Assembly: GCA_035222895.1 (NCBI GenBank)
Contig: JAVYIG010005410.1
Location: 47,501-111,500 of the forward strand
From: Strongylocentrotus droebachiensis
Lineage: Eukaryota > Echinodermata > Echinoidea > Camarodonta > Strongylocentrotidae
DNA length: 64,000 bases
Reading direction: 5' to 3'
Positions 13,632 to 22,600 of the stretch are shown here, one piece after another. The position numbers and the translations under genes are program-made. Below the pieces are notes generated by a model. It was given only the letters and a program-made list of their open reading frames with translations. It ran no database searches and was not told the DNA's origin. Every line of letters starts with the position of its first letter. The first letter of the stretch is position 1.

Positions 13632-16600
13632 TGGGTTTGTACATACATGTGTCAATCAGATATGATTATTTACGTCTGGGGATCGACCTTTAACGTCACC
13701 ATCCAAAAGACGTGACTCAGTTTCGAACCGGGGTAGCCTGAGCCAGTTTGTAGGCGAAGACAAATAATCGACCTGAATGTGACGCTAGACCAACTCACAT
13801 CTCCCTAGATCCTATGTGTTCTTGAAGTGTTGTATAAGTACTTGATTGTCTCTGGTGGAACTATGTTTCTATTAGCCTGTGGTGTCACAGTGATCTCGGT
13901 CTATCTTTTAAATGAACAAATCTGATATTTGTGTAAATTCAAGAGACCTTGTAGACCAAAACAAGCCAAGACATTCATGACTTAAATATTTCAATCAATA
14001 ATTAACGGTATAGGAGAAGAGTGATGCTTGTTTTTGTGCTAAAGTTATATTTGAGTTAGGTATTTTGTTTAAGAAATATAACTTTGTCAAACCTTAACTT
14101 GAAGGGTACAATGTGATATTGTGTTACGCGCCTTTCCGAAAGGCTGTCCCGGAATAATTGAGGGCTTAGCATGTGTTAAAAAAGATTATTTATTAATGCT
14201 ATATATTTTGAATACTTACATATGTGTATCTAACATTTGTAATGTTACCCTGTGTCTATGAATGTGTATGCCCTCTTGTTTTCTCTCAGGGGTCAACTGC
14301 ACAACGTTGCCTGCGACCGATGGCCCCTGGTGCCTGATGAAGGTCGTCAGCGTATGGCCCGTATGGCTGCTGCAGCGGCCTGGGGACTGGGTGACTGGGA
14401 CAGTATGGAGGAGTACACCTGCATCATACCAAGGGATACCTATGATGGAGCCTTCTACAGGGCTGTCCTGGCTGTTCATCAGGACCACTTTGGCCAGGCC
14501 CAGCAGGTTAGTAGGGGGCTTTCGCAAACATGATGGAAGCAAAGACGACTGGAGAATTACGGCGATACAGCTCTTCCGTCGTGTTTAGGGAACAAATGCT
14601 ATCATGGCCGCGTACAGTCGTGAAAATCAACATGACGGAGAAAATTCTAGTTCGCACATGCGCAGATTGTTTTTTCGCTCGCGTTACCGTCGTCTTTGCC
14701 TTCCGTTGTCTTTGCGAAAGCGCCCTACCAAAGATCCTCTCAACAGGAAATTTGAAGTCGTCTTTGGGTTTGATCTTTCTTTAATTCAATTCAAATTTAT
14801 ATTCACTCCATAATACATAAATATAACATAGGTAAACATATAGATATATATTTTCAAGTTAAACGATTGCTGAAAAATTGTTGATAAAAAGAGTATTAAA
14901 ACCTATTGACAATACCCGATATTAGCACAGAAAATGTGGATATGAGTGGGTTTTGAATGAAAGATGGTTGGAATATTCATACTTTTCCACCCTTTTAAAC
15001 AGAAACAACAACAACAACATCATGACCATAGAGAGAGAGAGAGACAGACTGAGAGGGAGAGGAGAGAGGGAAAGAATGGGAAAGAGAGAGAGTAAGAAAA
15101 AAGATTTGGGGACAGGAAAAAGAAGAGCAATAGGCTATATAGATAGCACAATAGAATGATTACAATCAGCTCCCTAGCGACCGGTTGTCCATAAAAATGT
15201 GTCTTTGTTTTAGAACTTAAAAGAGCATAGTATATATATCCATGAATGGAAACGATCAGGAACCTTTGGTTTAGCCATAGCTATAAAGGTTGGGTCATTG
15301 GAGATGGATGAAGTGGACAATTTTTACTCCCTGATCCCACTATTACGAATATAAACAGCCCCTACGCACAGATAACACAATTTATATTTAGGCCCACCTG
15401 AAATTGATGGAGGCCTGATATGAGGTTACCAGTTACCAAGTTGCTTTTTAAAATGGTAGAAAGGTTCTCACGATACATGTGTTCAACCTTCCTTACCTGC
15501 TGCCTCTGCAGTGCATTGACAAGGCCAGGGATATCCTCGACACTGAACTGACGACCATGGCTGCAGAGAGTAACAACAGCAACGGCTCCATGCTGTCAAA
15601 CCAGATGCATATAAACTTGGGACAGAAAAAATCTCTGTTGAGCCACATTTTGTGTTTACCTTTAATAACTTTCTTGTCTCTGCAGTGCATCAACAAGGCC
15701 AGGGATATTCTCAACATTGAGCTGACAAACTTTGCTAGAGAAATTTACGACAGCACACAGATCCATGCTTTCAGTCCACATGCATATACATGTAGGATGG
15801 GAGACAATTTCTCGTTCCAAAACATTTCATGTTCAATTTTTTTTAAATTTCTGTACTTTTTTGTCTCTGCAGTGCATTGACAAGGCCAGGGACATCCTTG
15901 ACACTGAGCTGACGGCTATGGCTGGTGAGAGTTACGACAGAGCGTACGGAGCCATGGTGTCCGTGCAGATGCTTTCGGAGCTGGAGGAGATCATCCAGTA
16001 CAAGCTGGTCCCTGAGAGGCAGGATATCATCAAGGAGATGTGGTGGGATCGTCTACAGGTAGGATAACATGTAGTTGTGTATCGTCTGCTGAAAGCCAAA
16101 AGGGCATTAATGCATGTGCTGGGGAGTGTTTCACAAAGACTAAGATCAACTTTAAGTTGGACTTAACTATGGCAGGCCCTTCATGCCACTATTTTGTCTC
16201 ATCATTCACTCGCATTCATTCTCAAGGGACGTACCAATCGTGGTCACAAATCTACAGAATTTACATGTTCTGATAGTTCATTATTGTAGGGAAAATATTA
16301 TCTTCAGATCATAATGGAGAGACCAATGGTGAGAGCAACTAGTGGCATGAATGGCCTGCCATAGTAAAGGGCATTAATGCATGTGCTGGGGAGTGTTTCA
16401 CAAAGACTAAGATCAACTTTAAGTTGGACTTAACTATGGCAGGCCCTTCATGCCACTATTTTGTCTCATCATTCACTCGCATTCATTCTCAAGGGACGTA
16501 CCAATCGTGGTCACAAATCTACAGAATTTACATGTTCTGATAGTTCATTATTGTAGGGAAAATATTATCTTCAGATCATAATGGAGAGACCAATGGTGAG

Positions 16601-19600
16601 AGCAACTAGTGGCATGAATGGCCTGCCATAGTAAAGTCTAATTCAAAGTCGTTCTTAGTCTTTGTGAAACACTCCCCTGGATATATAGTTAACAACTGAA
16701 TTATTGTAAATTTCATATTTATTGGGGTATTTTCTCTTACTTGGTGAAAAGACATTCCTAGAAGTTAGAGAAGCATTTTTGTCTAACTTCAAGAATTTCC
16801 ATTCATTGTTTTCTCCTCAGGGATGTCAGAGAAATGTTGAGGATTGGCAGAAGATAATCCAGGTGCGCTCTCTTGTGATCTCTCCTCATGAGGACCTACG
16901 CACATGGCTCAAGTACGCCAGCCTGTGCAGGAAGAGCGGCAGGATGGTGAGTGTGCATACTCCACGAAGGGACATACATGTAGATAGGGATAGAGATTTG
17001 TAGAAAGGACAAGCATCAATGACATGATCCATAGTTTGGATCTCTCCAAACTGTGCCTGTGGAGAGATCCAAACAACGGATCATGTCACCGATGTTTGTC
17101 CTATCTACAAATCCCCTCACGGTGCTTCTGGACTTTGAGAGCTCGATGATGAGACAATCAGCATGCTAAATAAGTATCTTCCTATTTAGATGATGTACTC
17201 TTTGATATTCTGTGTACGAACGAATGAACAAACAAAGGGAAATGGAATAGAGAGACAGAAGTTTTTTTTTGACACATGCTCTGGTGGCGGTTGATCAGCA
17301 ATCAATTATCTGCATTAGCCAACTTTGTTTTCAAGTTAAACCTAACTTTGCCACATTAACGGATTAACGTGTTGCAGCGACACACGAAACGTCATGATCT
17401 TTTGATCCCTTGTTGACCATACATTGCGAGACGAACAAATGTCACTAGCGATATTATTTTCGATACTATATCCGCAGTGAGTAATATATTTAGCAACAAT
17501 GATAACGCTCACAAATTATATATCCAGTATACAAAAAAATTATAATATCAGGTTAGGAAAGAAAAAAGGAAAGAATGGCACGGATGAACCTATAATAATA
17601 ATGGTGGCTTCTTATATAGCGAACATGTCCGTGACGCTCCTGGCGCTGCCCGATTATTACTCTGGCTTTAGCAAGGCGGCCATTACGGCGCTCTAGCATT
17701 TCAAGGAATTAATTTCTGCCAGGTACCCGTTTACATCACCTGGGTTGAGTGTGGCAAATGTAGATAAATGTCTTGCCATACTGAATTAATCATGTTTCAT
17801 CTGGTATCTGCTTCTAGGTGCTGTCTCACAAGGTACTGGTGAATCTTCTTGGAGCTGATCCGTCTCTCCAGGAAGCCACCCTGGAGTCCCTTGCCCCCCT
17901 CATCAAGGATCCAAGGGTCATCTTTGCCTACATCAAACACATGTGGAAGGATGGCATCAGGGTGAGTAGTAGTAGTAGTAGTGGTGGTGGTTATTTATGG
18001 TGGTGGTGATGGTGTTGATGATTCTGTTGCTAATAATGATAAACATTGTTATAGGTGATGACTATGCATTAAAAATTATGTTTTTTTACAACATAATCCG
18101 ACATTAAAGATAAAGGTGAGTTCTGGTAAAAAAAAAGAAAATTAATTCTCACAGAATCAAATGAAAATTACACTGAATGTTTAAGATTACAAATGAATGT
18201 CATTTGCCAAACAATTTTGGTAGAAAATGTATACTGGCTGAGTAATGAGCATAGAAAGATTAGGAAATCAAGGTTAGTAGCCCCGACACCATTTGTGTAG
18301 TCCCATATACATCTTTCTGTGTACAGTACTTGTTACTTTACCAAGACTGGGCCAAATTTATTATGACTTTGATGACTTCAGAACTTTGCAGTACACACCA
18401 ATACTTACATGCTACATGATCAACTTTTCCTGATCCATTCCACACCTTTTCTTTCACAATGCAATCGGATGACCAGAACTCACCTTTATCTTTAAATAAT
18501 TTTATGACAGAAAATGATACATCACAAGACACAAAATGAAAATGAAAACCCAAATTTCTTTAAAAACTTTGAAACCCAAAATTATTTGACACATTACAGT
18601 ACACAGAAAAACCTATTGATATCTTGCCACTTTGTCATATGCTTCTCCATTTTTGTTTTTCTCTTTGCAATAAATGCCTCAATGGACTTGTATGACACGA
18701 TTTAATGTTGCTTATGCCTTTTCATATTCCATTTGTTGTCATTTCCAATGTTCCCTTCCACTTTCCCTGTACAGCCTCTAGCCCTCTCTCAGCTGCATCA
18801 GTTTGTACAGACAACCCTCACCCAGCATCCCATGCTAACCCTCCCCAACGGAGAAGAGAACCCAGACCTACACAAACTCCTTGGAAGGTAAGGACCCAGT
18901 TTCACAAAACGTGTAACCAATAACAAGTTACGATAACCGTTATAAGCTACTGAAATCGTCGCATTTGATTGGCTGAGAGCAAGTTTGTCATAGAAATTCA
19001 GCATTTGTTCTTGATAACAAGTTTAATGAAACAGGGCCTAGATCTTTGTTCAGAATAAGGGCCCTGTTTCATAAAACTTGTTATCAACAACAAGTTACAA
19101 TAATGTAACTGTTATAAGCTACTGAAATCAAGGCATTTGATTGGCTGAGAGAAACTTTGTCATAGCAATTTACCATTTGTTATTGATAACAAGTTTTATG
19201 AAACAGGGCCCAGATCTTTCTCTACACTTGATCCAGAATGCTCTGAATAACATGAGCAGAGAAATGGGAACGGACGACAAATCAAATTTTGAATCCATTT
19301 TGGTTCTTGTACTCAGTGCCTCCATGAATAAGAACAATGAATATCTGCTTTTTTGTGGTGATATCATGGTGTATAACAAAACAAAAAGAAAAACAAATAA
19401 TCTATCATATGGTATGTATTACATTTTTGTCAATATTTTCTGCATTTGTAACCTCTAACTTGTACAGGGCCTCTCAGGATAACAGTGTTAATACTGATAA
19501 AGTTACCCTGTTAAATAAGTTGAATAAATACAAAAAATTAAAGAACGAATTCAAAAAAAATCATTTAAGTCTCTACATTTGCCATGAGTAGGTGGAGGTG

Positions 19601-22600
19601 ATAAAGACTATTTCCATGTCAAACTTTAGATGTCTTGGGGTTTTATTTTGTATTTTTCATCCACATTGGCTTATTGAACCCATTGCATATGGGAACCAGA
19701 TAGCCTCTGTATTAAGCCTATGGAAACAAATGAATTTGGTAGTCAACAGGTTATTTAATACACATTTTAAATTGTCCTCAAGAATGTGAGATCGAAAGAT
19801 AATTGTAGCCAATTTGAGGAGTCCACGCTGATTCATTTCCACCTCTAGAAAATTCTATACCTGTCTGAACCTGAATTGTTAATTGAATTTAATCTGAATT
19901 ATGAATTTAATTTTAGTTGCATTTTGGGTTGTCTACATCAATGTATTATTCTGTATCCATTTGTATCTTATTGATGTTTATAATCTGTAATTTTTATTGA
20001 CATGCAAACAAATCAAATTTCTAATAATTGGACATTAAAATTTGAATTTGAATTTGAAATTTGAATCTAACAGATGTTACCTGAAGCTAGGTGAATGGCA
20101 GCAGAGCTTGGAAGGTCTGAACCAGCACACGGTCGAGCAGATCCTAGGCTACTTCAGACAGGCTACGGAACACGACAGAGACTGGTATAAGGTGGGTTCT
20201 TCACTTTGGAAAGTTCTCTTGAATCTCCAGAGTCTTGCATTTAAAGCCCCACTGTACTACTTGTAGCTACTTGCTCCCTCTATATAGAAAACTTCCCCAA
20301 TCGGTGCCTGTTGGTCCCCCATGATCCTCTTTTCTTATGTTAACTGAGTGCTGAGTTGATGAGATAGCCAACTGTCAGTGACCTCGCTGTGTGGTCTAAT
20401 CCCTTCTGGCAAACTAGTACAGATGAGCTTTAATGTAGAAGTGTTTATGTAAGTCATTCATTCAGATATTCATACTCGAATGTTACACAATTCCTCTGCA
20501 CAGAAGTCAGTCCATCATTGACTAAGGGCAGTTCTAATATCAGTTCATTCATCTCGAAATACATTCAAACTTGTTTAATGACCTCATCTAAAAGAATGCC
20601 ACCTATCTTTCAGATCACATATTCTATTTCATGTGAGCAGTGTTGCTAATTGAAATTTAGTTAAAGAACCTGCACATTGGCGATCTGCAGGTAAGTACCT
20701 GCCTCAGAGTCCTCAAACACACATTCTTCTAGGGGATTGATTATTTACTACCTGTGCATAGAGATTGTGGAATGGTCTTCCCCAAATCCTTCGCTCTTTT
20801 CACCAGTTATCCACTTTCAGAACTCAACATACTCAACAAAAACATACCTATTTCAGATTGCTTTCAATTAGTCACTGCTTTCTTGTCTTTCCTAGTTACA
20901 TGTAGGATCATGAACAGACATTTTTGAAGTTTTTCAGTCTCATCAGCACCTTTGATTATGCAACTAGATATTGGCGGTTTATAAATACCTGGATTGGATT
21001 GGATTGCAAAGACAACCTTCCTTGTCTCCTTTGAGTGGTCTTTATATACAGGTTTTAATGTATACAATGCTTTTGTATTTCTTATCCTCTAGGCATGGCA
21101 CTCCTGGGCCTTCATGAACTACGAGTCTGTCCTCTACTATAAGCAGCAGAGCGTACAAGCTACCACCACTACCCCCACCACCACTACCCCCTCCACACCG
21201 ACCACACCCGCCGACGCCACTACAGCCTCCTCACCCGTAACCGATCAGGGGCTCCCTTCCCCATCCCCTACCACACCGGTCTCCCCCGGCGCCATCGGCA
21301 CCTGCCAGGCGGGTGACGTGGGCGGGGAAGGGGAGGGTCCGAGCACCCCTGGGTTGGGAGCGGGTGAAGGGGACATCATTGGGGCGGAAGCGACCACGCC
21401 TTCCTCCTCCTCCCCCTCCTCCCAGCCGCCGCATGTGAGAAGCTGTTTATGGTTATGAGTTAACTCGTTGAATACTGAATTCTCTCATTCCCATAGGCCT
21501 AATACAGGGAACACTTGGTTCCTGTAGCCAATTGGTTAAAGAGAACGTTGAGTTCTGGGAAGAGGTAAAAAATAATTTGTGAACGTTATCATTGGTATTA
21601 TGCAAATGTGGAAGGACATCAGATAAACCATGTTCCCTGAAAAGCATGGCTCTTCAAATGCTTTCATATTCTCAATATGGCATGTAACATCGTAAAAATT
21701 GGGACAGATTTTTTCCCCACATGTTCGTGTAGTCCCATATACATCTTTCTGTGTACAGTGCTTGTAGCTTTACCAAGACATTACCAAATTTATTATCATT
21801 TTGATGATTCCCGAACCTTGCAATACACACGAATACAACCTTTTCTGATCGATTCCACACAGTTTCTTTCACAATGCAATCGCATGACCAGAACTCAACT
21901 TCATCTTTAAGAATTATCAAAGATTTAAATTTGTATAATTATAAAAGTTACCAATCACCAATTGTCTCTACACGTTTTGTGGTTCTGTCCCAATATGCAT
22001 TCAAATATTGACTTACACCTTAGTTCTGTATAGTTTGTGCAAGTTTAATACTCTGTAGATAAAGTAAAATGACCATTGAGTTGGTGCTCTAATATGAAAG
22101 TTACTCTCATTAACCTTTGAGGTTACCTTTAGAGGGGTCATTTTTTATATAAATCTTTTTCCCTCCTGTACTCTTTAATTCTTAACATTTCATTTAGTTA
22201 TCTTGGATGATATACAGATGACTTTTTTTGTGATCAGTCCCACCATTTAAAGCCCCACTGCACTACATGTAGCTACTTGCGCCCTCTATATAGCAAACAA
22301 TGCCTAATCTGTGACCATTGGTCCCCCATGATCTTCTTTTTCTTATATTAATTGAGAGCTGAGTAGATGAGATAAACACCTGTCCTGTAATGATTGTTTT
22401 ATAAAATAATCTTTTTTTTCCTGAAAAATTACTATCATTGCATATTTTCATAAACGTGAACATCAGTCACAACAATCTAATGCTGTTGCCAATAAGTGTT
22501 TCAGAATCTAAGGTCTTAAACATGTGCCTTTGTCTTCCAGAGCGACTATGTCCAGAAGTATGCAGTTCCAGCGGTGCACGGTTTCGTGCGGTCAATCTCC

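Noticed and set aside
15479-15880. 133-codon frame over the exon 13 region
   Set aside because: It joins two decayed exon copies through intron sequence and ends out of phase with the real exon.
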